A DNA stretch of 64,000 nt, taken from assembly GCA_022432975.1 (NCBI GenBank), contig CM039508.1, positions 29,267,008-29,331,007 on the forward strand. Reading direction: 5' to 3'. The DNA is from Begonia masoniana. Taxonomy: Eukaryota > Streptophyta > Magnoliopsida > Cucurbitales > Begoniaceae. The position numbers and the translations under genes are program-made. The notes beneath the pieces are model-generated. The model worked only from the letters and a program-made list of their open reading frames with translations. It ran no database searches and was not told where the DNA came from. Positions 1 through 10,839 of the stretch are shown here, one piece after another; position 1 is the first letter of the stretch; every line of letters begins with the position of its first letter.

Positions 1-821
1 AATATGAGTAACTAAATATGATTAGAAGTGATATAAAACACTTCCAATGATAAAAATGAAAATTATTTATTTGAGCATGTGTGAGTGTAAATTCAATAAT
101 AAATGCTATAGTGTGCAAATATTTCTGAAACTTTACAGTGTCAAATGAGATAAATACAGAAAGAGAATGGTTTTAGAATCAAAGCAATGAAGCATATCCA
201 AAAAAGTTATTCAATTTTAAAATTGCTTGATCTATACTTACTTTAAAACTGCATTGTTTTGGTAAATTACTTTAAATTGGATATTTGAGTGGGAATTTGG
301 AGAATGTTATCAAATCAAAAATGTTCATAATATCTTAAAGTATGTGTCTATGTAATAAAATAGACAACCAATCAGGTGGTACCACGTGTCACACAAAGAT
401 TAGTGACTAGCATATAATTAAAGTGTTATTATTGAATAATTAAAGGATAATTAAGGTTAACAAATCATGATTAATTAAGTTAATATTGGTAATTAGCCTA
501 ATATTAAACTAAAATAATTAGTTTAAACTAAGTATGATTAAAGAATAATGTATTTTTGTAAATATATGCAAATAGAATGATAAAATGGTAATGTTACATA
601 AAAAAAAGAATAAAACAATAAATTGACCACAAGACCTCTCTAGAAATTGAAAGAAATGTCTGAGTTCTCAGCCATTTCGTGTTTCCAAGGTGAAAAAACA
701 AAAAGAGAAAGGGAGAGGAGAGAAAATAGAAGGTGAGAGGAAAATGTGAAAATTGAAGAGAAAGATGTTGTAATTGATCTCAATTGATTCGTTTTTTATA
801 TTTAGAAGAATAAGGAATAGG
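1..821. other. AT-rich sequence, unassigned
   Basis: No reading frame here resembles a known protein; the only open stretch (668-862, minus) is a low-complexity Phe/Leu-rich frame over purine-rich DNA. One G-box CACGTG lies at 383-388. The composition resembles LTR U3 DNA, but no LTR end or duplication is visible, so I leave it unassigned. The left limit of the plastid segment may lie a little inside this stretch. Confidence 0.4.
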
Positions 822-895
822 TAGAGATGACAAAATAAGAACCCGTGACATTTTTTACCCAAAACAAACGCACTACCAAACTATGCTACATCCCT
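822..895 (-). pseudogene. trnP-UGG: Plastid trnP-UGG remnant
   Basis: Reading the minus strand from 895, the acceptor start AGGGATGTAG, the D-arm TTGGTAG, the anticodon region TTTTGGGT and a 3' half ending near 822 match plastid tRNA-Pro(UGG). The T-arm has changed (GGGTTCTTATTT in place of a GGTTCAAATCC-type arm) and acceptor pairing is imperfect, so it is a decayed copy. Its minus orientation upstream of psaJ is as in plastid genomes. Confidence 0.85.
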
Positions 896-1216
896 TTCAA
901 TTCTTTACATGGTCATTGTAGAAATCCTTGTCTTGTTTTACAATATTTTGATTTATTTCCTAATTTGATTCAAGAAAATTATACTGCGATTTCTTCTTTT
1001 TTGTTTCATATCATATAACATACATACCATATAATAATAAAAATAATTATATACGCATGAAATAATTATGAAAACTGCCTATCTACCGAATTATTGTATA
1101 TTTCAATTTAAATTAGAGAGTTTGTGCACAATATAAACGAAATTATATAGACAAATGATCATATGTATTACCATTATGTAGTATAAATTACTATAAAGAA
1201 TAAAGAAGTTTTTAAA

Positions 1217-1357
1217 ATGAGAGATCTAAAAACATATCTCTCTGTGGCATCAGTAGTAAGTACTCTCTGGTTCGGATCTTTAGTAGGTCTATTGATACAG
1301 ATCAATCCTTTATTCTCAGATGCATTGATATTCCTTTTTTTTCATTCTAGTGATTAA
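1217..1357 (+). pseudogene. psaJ: Plastid psaJ copy (photosystem I subunit IX), frame still open
   Basis: The 46-codon frame starts [20 protein letters not shown] and continues with a hydrophobic segment, matching plastid PsaJ, a one-helix subunit of photosystem I. The first ~39 residues align without an indel. The C-terminal end differs from the usual one, shifting near the T-rich run at 1331-1342 and reading through to HSSD before TAA. It is the only member of the plastid piece without an early stop. A nuclear copy lacks the plastid promoter and a transit peptide, so I treat it as a pseudogene despite the open frame. Confidence 0.88.
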
Positions 1358-1809
1358 CTCATTCTAGTTGTTAAACTGGAAAAGGATGAAGAAGATTAGA
1401 GTTACATTCAAATATTTGTGACTAATTCTCTCCCCTTATCATTTTTTGTTATTAGAATAAAAAAAAAATAAGTTAGAAGAAGAAAATAGAAAGAATAAAA
1501 GTGGATTTAACTTCAGTCAAACTCGGACTTGCGCCTAGGTTCCAATTAAATTAATAAACGAGTGATAACAGAAATAAAAATTTGTTGGCTAGCACAAAAT
1601 ATAATATAAGATACTGAAATGAAAAATGAAATACTTACTGCAACTCAATTTTAAAATCATTGTATTACTTATTAGTACTATAATATGATTGCAACAAAAT
1701 CTTTCATCAATTTAGTAACTTCTGTTTTTTGTTCGTTTTTTCTTTTGTTCATTTTGTTTTGGATTTTAAAATGAAATAGTTGCGTAAATCAAAAATACAA
1801 TGAAGGTTC

Positions 1810-2004
1810 ATGGCCTAGAGTAAAGAAGCCTGAGTAATGGTTATTTTGGAATGCACTAGTTGTGTTGGAAACATTTCTAATAAAGAATCAATGGGGATTT
1901 CTAGCTATATTACCCAAAAGAATCGACACAATACACATAGTCAGTTAGAATTGAGAAAATTTTGTCCTTGTTACAAACATACAATTCATAGATAAAGAAA
2001 TTGA
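1810..2004 (+). pseudogene. rpl33: Plastid rpl33 pseudogene (50S ribosomal protein L33)
   Basis: The frame from ATG 1810 is recognisable as plastid ribosomal protein L33: segments [33 protein letters not shown] are visible. It carries stops at codons 3 (TAG) and 8 (TGA), has lost one codon inside the second Cys pair (CPC for the usual CPxC), and is broken again near the C-terminus. It follows psaJ and precedes rps18 as in the plastid genome. It cannot give a functional protein. Confidence 0.9.
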
Positions 2005-2149
2005 TGCGTTAGTGTGTAGCCCTTCCATTCCAAGGAAAATGTTAAATGATATATAGAAAATAGATTTTCTATTTAATAAAAAAATAAATCTTATTTCTTA
2101 AGTCTAAATTGGATTTTTTTATCCAATCGGGATAAGAAATAAAAAAACC

Positions 2150-2433
2150 ATGGACAAATCAGAGTGACTCCTTAAATTCAAACGATCTTTTTGTAGGCAT
2201 TTTCGGGCGATTATATTGATTATACAAACATGAGTTTCATTAGTCGATTTATAGTGAACAAGGAAAAATATTATCTAGATGAATAAATAGATTGACTTGA
2301 AAACAACAACGATTAATTACTCTTGTTATAAAAGAAGCTCGTATTTTATCTTTGTTAACTTTTCTTAATAACCAAAAACAATCTGAAAGAAGTGAGACAA
2401 TCACTAGAACTATTGGCCTCACGAAATAAATAA
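2150..2433 (+). pseudogene. rps18: Plastid rps18 pseudogene (30S ribosomal protein S18)
   Basis: ATG at 2150 begins MDKSE then TGA. Downstream pieces [33 protein letters not shown] and [10 protein letters not shown] match plastid ribosomal protein S18. A deletion of about 13 bp near 2200-2215 and further single-base changes break the frame several times. The following 70 bases may be plastid spacer before the junction with the LTR near 2505. Confidence 0.88.
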
Positions 2434-2505
2434 ACTTACCCTTCAATTGAATAAAAATGAATATCTAAACGCTCAAAGAAGGATTGATGCTTTGCTCAAA
2501 AAATC

Positions 2506-3107
2506 TGGGTTTTCTTCCTCGAACCTTAAACTCTAAAGAGAGAAAAAAGTGAGGGAAAGCTTAAGAGTTCACCTGGCAACCCGAGGGCTAAGGGAACAAT
2601 GGAGGACCTCTCCACTTGATTAGAAAATCGAGGAATACCCAAAGGTCTTCTAACACGTCGGTTAGGGAAATAGAAATCTCATAAAAATGGCAAAATGTTG
2701 TTTACAAACACCAATGCTATGCTTAAATAGAAAATCCTAGGGTGGATGATTAGGGTTTGGCAATTGGAAGAGTGCATTTAAGCCATAGGATGAGATGCTA
2801 TCGGTGACAAAAGAAGATCAAGTCGTGCCCGCGCAGCTGATTGGAGGGATGCTGCCAGAGCACCAATCTGGCAATCCAGGTTGCTGCCGAGCGCGCGCCA
2901 ATCAACGGCACAGATGCGGATCCAGGCGCGCCCCGCTGAAGGCCGAGATGCTCCCTGTACGTGCCTTATCGACGGTGCTGGTGCTAATCCGTGCACGCCC
3001 CATCCGATGGTCAGCAGCTTCCGCGCGCCTTATTTGATGGCTGACGCTGTTGCCCGCGTGCGCCTGACCCGAGCCATGCTGCCTGCCCGATGCCAGATTA
3101 TTGCTTC
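2506..3107 (-). repeat. Element A1, 3' LTR, left part (truncated)
   Basis: This matches 22308-22912 of the other A1 LTR closely, including the GC-rich stretch with many CGCGC motifs. The outer ~420 bp of the LTR are missing at the plastid junction. It is interrupted at 3107/3108 by another insertion and resumes at 8278. The TSD gcttc is at 3103-3107 and again at 8278-8282. Short open frames on both strands here are by-products of the GC-rich sequence. Confidence 0.85.
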
Positions 3108-3858
3108 TGTAACACCCCTGAACCCGCCCCAGCTCGGTGCGTTACTTTGCTAAGCTATCCCACGTTTAAAACGACATTTAAACTAATTTTCGATAAATTT
3201 TCGACTAGATTTTTGGATTTCTCAAACTCTCGAAAAATTGTTGGAAAACGTGCCCAATATACGTTTAAAATATGTCAGAAAATATTGGGTTAAAACATAG
3301 TAGCAATAGGAAATTAAAAAAAAAATTTTAAAAAATTGGTGCTGGGCACCGCGTGCTGCGCGCGCACCGTGGCCGATCGATCGGCACCCAGCGCCCGATC
3401 GATCGGGCCTCCTTGGGTCACTTCAACCAAAAATGCCCACTTTTCGACCTTTTTCCACTTTTCTTCAATTTTCTTCGTGCCAAACACCTCCAAATCACCT
3501 GAAAATTTAACCACACATTCCCGACATTCCCGACTTCGTGCCCCGTATCTCAGAAAACCTACTTAAAACGGTTAATAAAAAAAATAGAGAAAGTAAACCC
3601 AACGTTGTTTATTTTAAAACCAAAACGAGCGGCATAACGCCTATGATTTCCAAAACCCAAAAACCTGTAAATATATATATAAAACATCTAACCCAAGTTC
3701 ACAATTGTGCCAAAACCATAAATATTTACACCAAATCAAATTTAACAAAACCACCACAAAATATCAAACCCCAAACACAAACCACACATCCCGAGAACCA
3801 AGTCGAAGCGCCCCGACAATTGCCTGCACCGGCGTGCCCCGTGGATCTTCGACCGCTC

Positions 3859-5185
3859 TTAGTCCTGATCCTCGAACTCAACCTCACCTGTATATACTTC
3901 GTCACCTACACCATAGAACACAAAACGTAAACCTAATGCTTAGCAGTAGGGAATAACAAATGCGACAACACAATGCAATCAAACCTAACACATGCAGTTT
4001 CTAACACTCAGTTGTGCTTATTTGCTGTTCATTGCTTTAATCATTTCATAAGCCATGTGATTTGAGTAGGCACACATCCTATAACCGTCTAGGACAGCCA
4101 CACTCAGAACCACCAGAGCAAGACCAGACAGCACTCATCCCATAACCGTCTAGGATGGCCATACATGATCTCCCTCGTCGATCGTAGAATCCTATAACCG
4201 TCTAGGAATTCATACTCTCGACGTTTACGTATTTTAGCCGGTCATCTCTCATAGAGTTCCCTTCGGGGTGCTACACTCCAGCACGTAATCCCGACAAGGC
4301 ACACTAATCAAGATGCATATTTTAGCCGGTCATCTCTCATAGAGTTCCCTTCGGGGTGCTACACTCCAGCACGTAATCCCGACAAGGCACACTAATCAAG
4401 ATGCATATTTTAATTTACTTTATCTGATTACATTTCACGCTCACAATCAGACCATGCAAGAAACTCGTGTAAAACCATGATGCATGTCAACGAATATGCA
4501 ACACAACACAACACGAAATAAATAACCATTAACCCTACCGTTTTATGTTGTAGGCCCAAAGGCGAAAGGATAGCAACCACTACTTACCTGACTGCTCGGC
4601 TATTGTTTGCTTACTTCGTCCAATAAATTCACTCGCTCGATAACCTATCAAATATAGGAAATAACTTAACCAACCAGCCACTAATAAAAATTATAATGGA
4701 GTTTTATATCTAAAACTAACTAACAATTCAACCCAAATCACAACTAATCACAAAACCCGATTTTTACTACAAAGTTTAACGTCCAACTTTAAACGGCCAT
4801 AACTTTTCCGTTTTTCAACGGATTTTGATGCGCCACCCCAATCTGTAAACCTCTACACGTTTACTATCCATTGAAATAGTTAAATTAACCAACCGAACAC
4901 ATTGACCAAGTCCGAAAAGCAAAAACAGAACCGGCACCCTTTGCTCTAAAAACCAGTTTTTCACAATCTTCCACTAAAACTCAAACATATCCCTAAAAAC
5001 AACCTAAACTAATCCATTCAACACCTAAAACATAAACTTTGGAAAGAAATCTACCCTTTGAAACCAAAAATTCGGACCTAATGGTTAGGGTTTCCCAAAC
5101 CCTAACCAATCTCTTCCAAAACCTCATAAAAACACTAAAAAGCAACATTTACATGTCACAAACCAAAAACCCATTAACTTTTACC
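3859..5185 (-). other. LTR1 candidate spliced micro-ORF (exons 2 and 3 open)
   Basis: Candidate donor AAG|GTAAAA at 5185/5184, acceptor TGATAG|GTTA at 4645/4644, donor CAG|GTAAGT at 4588/4587, acceptor TGTAG|GTGA at 3906/3905, stop TAA 3859-3861. Exon 2 (57 nt) is open in the required phase, and exon 3 reads DEVYTGEVEFEDQD then stop. Exon 1 is open in phase but shows no ATG. Splice sites are inferred by eye from conservation across LTR families. Confidence 0.45.
4231..4406. repeat. 88-bp tandem duplication in LTR1
   Basis: Two near-identical units, 4231-4318 and 4319-4406, each starting ATTTTAGCCGGTCATC and containing TTCCCTTCGGGGTGC. It lies in the inferred intron 2, in the place where the other LTRs have a structured segment. 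Confidence 0.9.
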
Positions 5186-5298
5186 TTGAAACACCTGGAG
5201 AAAACTTGAAGAAAATTTGATGGAGAACCCTAGAAGGATGCTGAAATTTTCGTGGGTAGAAGGACGAAGAAGATAAGTTATTTTCATTTTACATTAAA

Positions 5299-5324
5299 CC
5301 CCCCCCCCCCCCCCCCCCCCCCCC
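5299..5324. repeat. Homopolymer C(26)
   Basis: An uninterrupted run of 26 C on the plus strand near the U3 part of LTR1. It could form G-quadruplex/i-motif structures, and its length is error-prone in sequencing. Confidence 0.9.
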
Positions 5325-6109
5325 TTTTATAAAAAATCACAACACCTTTTTACTTTTTTATTTTACCACTCAATTTCTCATTTTTATACAAATCCCTTCC
5401 TTGTCACTTTGCATTCTCTCCAATGAGGTTTTCTCCCTTTTTTTATTAAAATTTATTCTTCCTTTCTATAGGTCACATTTGCCTTTGAATTGTCAACATG
5501 CTCCTTTTTGACTTTTGACTTGTCAAAGCTCTTTCTTTTCCTTACTTCATGCATTCCAACGTGAATGCTTCATATATACTCTCTTTTCTTTTACATTTTG
5601 ATATTAAATCCAATGACAATATCTCCCAATATAAATTACATAACATACTTTCGCTTATGCTTCAATTCTATCATTTTCTCTTCCAAATTCTCACTTTTAA
5701 TTCTAGGATCTAGGAAAACTCTAAATTAGCATTAAACACTCTTAAAGTAACCTAGTCTAAGGCTACGTACGTCAAGAAAATTTTCTGGGTGTGACAGCTC
5801 GAAACCAAACCTGATCGGGGTCCGGGATCGGAGCCATCACTCCGGGACAGTTAACAGAAAACAGGGACTATATTTTTTTTGTACATTAAACTTTTAAAAC
5901 ATTTACAAAGAGAGAGTGAGTCCTCTGGAGTTAAAGCAAAAAGGATACAGTTGGCTGGATTACAGAGGTGAATACCAGAGGAGACAGGGAGGAACAGGGA
6001 ACAGAAAGGGCGAAGGAAATAAATAAACGGAATAAACAGGAAATAAAAACAGAAGGACATAAGCATAAGGCTGGCGGAGCATCGGTGGATTCAGACAAGA
6101 CAAAATAGA

Positions 6110-6440
6110 TGATGTCAGTCGGTGGATGGATGACGTCATCGGAAGATGTACGCAGTAGATGAAATCGGCAGAAGGTGATGACGTCAGTCGGAAGATGGAT
6201 GACGTCATCGGAAGATGTACGTAGCAGATGAAATCGGCAGAAGGTGATGAAGTCAGCCGAAAGATGGATGACGTCATCGGAAGATGTACGCAGCAGATGA
6301 AATCGGCAGAAGGTGATGACGTCAGCCAAAAGATGGATGAGAACATCGGAAGATGTAGGCAGAATTCCTACCGGTAGATGGAATCGGATGGGGTGATGAC
6401 GTCAGCCGGAAGATGGATGACGTCAATCGGAAGATACAGT
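6110..6440. repeat. 69-bp tandem repeats with TGACGTCA
   Basis: The phrase ATGACGTCATC recurs at 6130, 6199 and 6268, and in changed form at 6337 and 6416, a 69-bp period except for the last unit. Each unit also holds TGATGACGTCAG or a variant, and CGGAAGATG. TGACGTCA is the palindromic core bound by many bZIP factors. Long minus-strand open frames here are a by-product of the period being divisible by three. Confidence 0.85.
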
Positions 6441-7192
6441 AATTAATCGTAATCGGCAGAAGAAAGTCTAAGGCAGAAACACTGTTTGGCGGTGGATATG
6501 AATAAGACAAAATATGAACACTATCAATCGGTAGATATAGTTTCAAAGGCAGAATTTACAACTTTTGACAGGAAGACAACAGATAGAGAGCATAAAACAG
6601 AAGACCCAAAAGTTTCAGATTCTCAAACCACTTCAAAACATGGTTCTCGAGCACAATAGAAGGTATAACAGAAACTTAAGGATACAGAAAATATTCCAAA
6701 CCATTTCAGAATACTTCAGAACTTAATCCAACTGTCAAATACAGCACAAACAGAAGGCATGAAAGTTGCAGACCTTCAATACCCGATTCTAAACAAGGTT
6801 GTAGAACATACTTTACAATTGACAGATTCAAAGAAACAGACTGCATGGATAGTCTTAAAACCAGGAATCATCCATGCACAAACTAACAGATAATACTCCA
6901 AACAATTTCAGAATATTCAGAACATGAATTCAACTGTCGAATACAGCAGTTTTTTTTTTAAACTTAGACGTCAAAATCTGTACATTATTTTAAAATCTGA
7001 GGATCAGTACAGAACCTAACATATATTTGCATAATTTCCCAAAAACAGAAGTTTTTTACAGAGTTTTTACAACAAAACCAGAATTTCCAGAAAACTTTAC
7101 AGATATAGACTATACTTTAAATACTTAAACCTTGGGACAGAATTTGTCTGGCTGCAGCAACCACGCCCCCATGAGCTCGATCCACCAGCCAC

Positions 7193-8062
7193 CTATTCAT
7201 CAGACTGAGGCACGAAGTCCTCATTTTCGAGTTCAGTACCTACATCGGGGAGTTCACCTATGAGTCTAAAACTCAGTAAGAACATATATATATATGCAGT
7301 GATGCAAAATCGTATGCATGCGATTTTCAGAATACAGTGGCAGTACAGAACGTTACGTTTCAGTGGCAGATGGATATAAGTAGGGCTTATAGGGGAACTG
7401 GCAAGTGCACGACAGGCACAACAGAGATACAGAACAGAACAGAAACAAATCTGGGGGCCAGTCCCCGTCCCACACTTAACCGGTACATTTCAGTCAGATT
7501 TTATCTTACTTAACTTCAAAACCGTGTACAGAAAATAGTTTTGCATGAACTTTCAAAAAATCGTGTATGCATGGACATTTACAGTGCTTACAGTTGATAC
7601 AGCAGAGAACAAGAAGATAAAACAACAGGAACCTGAACAGAAACCACAGAACTTAACTCTAACCCTTCTACCCGAAACCAGCCAACAGAATGTAAAACCT
7701 AATACCTCCGAGATGTAGGGCCTTAAGGGCCAACCTACAGATATGAACTTACCTGTTTGCTGTAGAGTTGATGTTCTTGATCGTCTCGGTTTCAGTAGTT
7801 TGTGAACCTAAAACATGCTTATACAGTTATTAACCCTAAACTTCTCAAAACCAATAAACAGTATAGTTAAACTTGTTAACTATCGACGGGAATTACCTTC
7901 ACGGAAGAAAACAGAAGAATGCAGGAGAAACAAAGTGTGGAACTTTGTTTCAATCGCCAGGAAGAGAGGAAACAGAGAAAGAAGAGAAGAAGCCGAGAAG
8001 TGAACTAAGGGTTTCACGTAGGAGGAAGAACTTAGCTTCTTCAACAAGTTGCCAGATGTCAC
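7193..8062 (-). other. LTR2 candidate spliced micro-ORF
   Basis: Donor GAAG|GTAATT at 7897/7896, acceptor TTTTAG|GTTC at 7808/7807, donor ACAG|GTAAGT at 7753/7752, acceptor GATGTAG|GTAC at 7240/7239, stop TAG 7193-7195. Exon 1 is open in the correct phase for at least 55 codons (8062-7897, ending SSVFFREG) but has no ATG. Exon 2 (55 nt) reads VHKLLKPRRSRTSTLQQT. Exon 3 reads TELENEDFVPQSDE then stop. This is the copy with the longest uninterrupted phase, although the start codon is unknown. Confidence 0.45.
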
Positions 8063-8277
8063 TCAACCATTGACAATCTCCCACCAACCTTAATTTCTCT
8101 TTAATTTACCCTTCCATGCATTCTAAACTTAATGTTTAGTTAGTTACACATTAGTTAGGTTCTCCCCACACTAAATGCTCCAACATTTTACAATGAAATT
8201 GTTATCGTATTTTTGGCAATTTAAATCCATACAATAATTCAACAGATTATTATACGGCTAAAATGCCGGGTGTTACA

Positions 8278-8653
8278 GCTTCAGTGATCCGAGCCCTTGC
8301 TTGACCAATGGATGAGATTTTGCCAAGTCCTTGATCCTTGTTGCCACTTCCAAATGTACCTGCAAAATTCATACCTTACATGTGGGCTCTCATTTGAGCC
8401 AAGTCTCCATTTGAGTCCATTTTGTTGAAGGGCTTTTCTCCTTTGTTGGTTAAGTCTTTAACCCATCATCCACCATCATACATCTAATCCTAACCAACAA
8501 TCTAATGCATTATGCAATTATAAATAATCCATACAAAAAGGCTAAAGTTTGCCAAATAAGTTCAAAACAAAAATTACAATAATTCTTGGGCCAGGAAGAC
8601 AAATTCTCATGGGCCAAATGATGAGTCCATCCAAGTGCTCCATGAGAAGATCA
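8278..8653 (-). repeat. Element A1, 3' LTR, right part
   Basis: Resumes the interrupted LTR and matches 22916-23294 (from GATCCGAGC to GAAGATCA). It ends at 8653 where ACTCCTGC, the complement of a short polypurine tract, begins. The first five bases (gcttc) are the TSD of the composite insertion. Confidence 0.85.
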
Positions 8654-9182
8654 ACTCCTGCAAGAAAAGGGGGAACAAACTCATTAATAAAAAGGTTATT
8701 TAAATTTTGGACCTTAGTTAGAGATCTTTTATTGGGCCTCCTTGGCATGTCATCCCCACCTCTTCATGTCCTAAATTACCAAGGTAAGGAGACAAATCTT
8801 GGACACTAAATGTGGATGACAAGAAGACTATTGGTGGTCGGGTGGTCTTGCTAAAAATTTCTTTGGTGAAGGTGGAATGATTGAATACGTGAGCTACTTT
8901 GAAGGGCGATTGCTCAGTGATGGAGTGAAGGTTTCCAAAGTAGTCAAATTCCGATCGTGGTAGTATGTGGTTCCCATTATACTCTTTCGACCAAAGAATT
9001 AATCTTTTTATCTTTAAGACCACAGATGCAAGCTTATCATTCAATTGAACCTTGAGATGTCCTTGGTTCCAATTAATTCTTAAAATTCGAGTGCATAATT
9101 CTCCGAAGGGTAGAGGACTAGTCGTTACCAAATCAATGGCTTCCTTGTCCTTGGTTCGATGGTAAAATTTGAGATAATCACA
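8654..9182 (-). pseudogene. Element A1 pol C-terminal remnant
   Basis: Minus-strand frame 9131-8718 contains ILPRSEFDYF..LHSITEQSPFKVAH, the end of a Ty3/gypsy integrase core (compare VEFCYNRSLHSTTQQTPFEVAY in A2), and then SSTFSVQDLSPYLGNLGHEE, the A2-like C-terminal segment. Sequence between the two is lost relative to A2, so the frame is an internal deletion product. The polypurine tract lies at 8654-8661. Solo LTR C interrupts upstream coding sequence at 9187. Confidence 0.8.
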
Positions 9183-9315
9183 TAATGTGTAACAACCAGC
9201 ACCTTGGTCAGGTATTTATCCCGTGTTTTATTATGGAATGATTTATGGAATAATTTGATTTCAAAAGAAAAGTAGGTTTAGTGGCAAGATTGTAATTAAA
9301 GTTGATTTGAATCGT

Positions 9316-9324
9316 TATAAATAG
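9316..9324 (+). promoter_or_regulatory. TATA box of solo LTR C
   Basis: TATAAATAG about 120 bp upstream of the first inferred donor (9443/9444). The same motif at the same relative place occurs in LTRs B and H. Confidence 0.65.
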
Positions 9325-9380
9325 AAAAAAGAAAGTCTAAAACCTCATTTAAACCTCTTCTGTAGCCGACTTTTCCTCTC

Positions 9381-10456
9381 TAGGCGATTTCCTCCACCAT
9401 GGATCAGCTTTTCCTCCACTCTTCTCAAAATCTTAAGCTCTAGGTAAGGTTTAAGTGATTCACTCTTTAAGTCTTTGATTTAAGGACGATTATTGGTTGA
9501 TGTTTGAAGATTGAGAATTGGCTGATGTTAGAATAATGATAGTATTTTGAGTTTTCTGATTTATGGCATTGGTGATGGGATTCTAGATGTTGTTGATGTT
9601 AAGTTTGAAAATCTGACATTGGTATGAATCTAGTACTTTTAGCACACTAATTCCATCAATGCTAGTGAAGATTAAGCTACGCACACAAGGTGCTCGACTA
9701 AACGACTTAGAGGTTTAAACTAGATTCTAGGATGATTTCTTTAATTAGGATTTTACCAACTTTGAGTTTACATTATTCAGGATATATTTAACATTGTAAA
9801 GTGAAATGCTCTAGGTGAAGAAGATCTAAAGGGAAGTGCACGGATTGCTAAGGAAGCCAGGTAAGTGAGTGTATTAGGATTCCGGCCATTAGGGCCCTAC
9901 ATTACGAGGACGTTAGGAAGATCTCAAGGATAATGCTTTGAAGTTCATGATCTGTACCATGACATATGCTGAATGTTTGAGTTTTCTCTGGTGTGAAGTT
10001 CTGTTATGCATACATGATTTATCTTCCAAGTATACGAAAATGTTTTATGTGCATGTTTCTTTTATGAATAAGATAAGAATATGAAATGTATGCAAGTATG
10101 ATTAAGTGATGGTTGGGGCGGTTTGGCCAAGTCACTGTCCATAAATGGACCAAGATTTCTGCCTGAAGGGCCAAGTACATGCACTCTGCCTACCCTCCAG
10201 CACGATCCCCTCCTTAATCCATGATATGTGAACGATGAACAAGAATATGATTCCCACGATATGATTAAGAATACGAACATGAATATGACTCCCATGATTT
10301 GAATAAAGAACCTGAACATGATTTTATTGAGTATGCATTTATGAGTATTTATGTATATGTTGCACTCCTTACTAAGTATTAGACTTATAGTTTGAACCTT
10401 ATGATGTAGGTGACGAATTGGAAGGTGAGGATTTCAATCCAAGTGATAACGTCTAA
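9381..10456 (+). other. LTR C candidate spliced micro-ORF (stop in exon 2)
   Basis: Donor CTAG|GTAAGG at 9443/9444, acceptor CTCTAG|GTGA at 9814/9815, donor CCAG|GTAAGT at 9860/9861, acceptor GATGTAG|GTGA at 10409/10410, stop TAA 10454-10456. Exon 3 reads DELEGEDFNPSDNV. Exon 2 (46 nt) has a TAA in the required phase, so this copy is broken. An ATG at 9400 in exon 1 is not in phase. Confidence 0.45.
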
Positions 10457-10839
10457 GAAGGTTGCTGGATGGTACTCGTGAAGGGAATTTTGTGGCTGGG
10501 AAGCGATTGGACCCGAGGTGCTCTTAGTCTGTTATGATTTAAGAAAAAGAAATGGAAGTATAAGTATAAAAGAATCTTGATGTTTATGTGTTATAAAGGA
10601 TTTTAAGATTTAAAGTTTTCTGTCTGTTCTCTTAAGTCTTCCGCTACGTACATTATGTTTCTTTTATGAGTAAAATGATTTTTATACGAAATGAGATGTG
10701 AGAATATTTATAGAGTCAGTTCCAGAGAGTTAGCCGAACGTTCGCCAGGGAGGGCGATTGATCAGTTGTCTATGTGTTCTGTTTTGTAAGTAAAAACAAT
10801 CGTCCAAAGTTATGAATGAGTCATCGTCTATAGTTGAGG

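Larger units (their letters stand above)
822..2505 (+). other. Nuclear-integrated plastid DNA (NUPT)
   Basis: Four plastid genes are recognisable in angiosperm plastid order and orientation: trnP-UGG (minus), psaJ, rpl33, rps18 (plus), with plausible spacing. All but psaJ carry stops or indels, so the piece is an old transfer. It sits between unassigned DNA and a truncated LTR of element A1: the right junction is near 2505, where LTR sequence matching 22308 onward begins. The LTR lacks its first ~420 bp here, so the plastid piece replaced or truncated it. Limits are approximate (tens of bases). A mitochondrial location is unlikely given the surrounding retrotransposons. Confidence 0.9.
3108..5797 (-). 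repeat. LTR1, 2.7-kb Ty3/gypsy-type LTR
   Basis: On the minus strand the U3 end is near 5797 and the U5 end at 3108. The U5 side has GATCGATCG palindromes at 3373-3406. An 88-bp tandem duplication lies at 4231-4406, and the phrase ataaccgtctagga occurs three times (4081-4210). A run of 26 C is at 5299-5324. The LTR has the shared three-exon leader layout, with exon 1 ending 5185, exon 2 at 4588-4644 and exon 3 from 3905. Confidence 0.7.
3108..8277 (-). mobile_element. Composite of two abutting LTRs, flanked by TSD gcttc
   Basis: The unit starts TGTAACACCC and ends CGGGTGTTACA and is flanked by the same 5 bases (gcttc), so it behaves as one insertion into the A1 LTR. Inside are two different LTRs in the same orientation: LTR1 (3108 to about 5797) and LTR2 (5790-8277). 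They meet at GGGTGTGACAGC, which serves as the end of one and the start of the other. No internal gag-pol remains. Confidence 0.8.
5790..8277 (-). repeat. LTR2, 2.5-kb Ty3/gypsy-type LTR
   Basis: Starts TGTGACAGCTCG at 5790 (plus-strand view) and ends CGGGTGTTACA at 8277. The U5-side part holds 69-bp tandem repeats carrying TGACGTCA. The leader layout is present with exon 1 ending 7897, exon 2 at 7753-7807 and exon 3 from 7239. The acceptor is preceded by TTACTGAG, as in LTRs E and G. No coding internal region belongs to it. Confidence 0.7.

Noticed and set aside
1217..1357. psaJ as a working gene
   Set aside because: Open, but altered at the C-terminus, without transit peptide or plastid promoter, and beside decayed plastid genes.
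2778..3153. Overlapping frames on both strands in GC-rich DNA
   Set aside because: GC-rich LTR sequence with few stop codons; the equivalent part of the other LTR does not keep the frames.
5931..6546. Long minus-strand open frames rich in Ser/Phe/Asp
   Set aside because: They follow the 69-bp tandem repeat (a multiple of three), which keeps frames open by periodicity; no homology to a protein.
9400..9443. ATG in exon 1 of LTR C as micro-ORF start
   Set aside because: Not in phase with exons 2 and 3; it would stop at the TAG at the donor.
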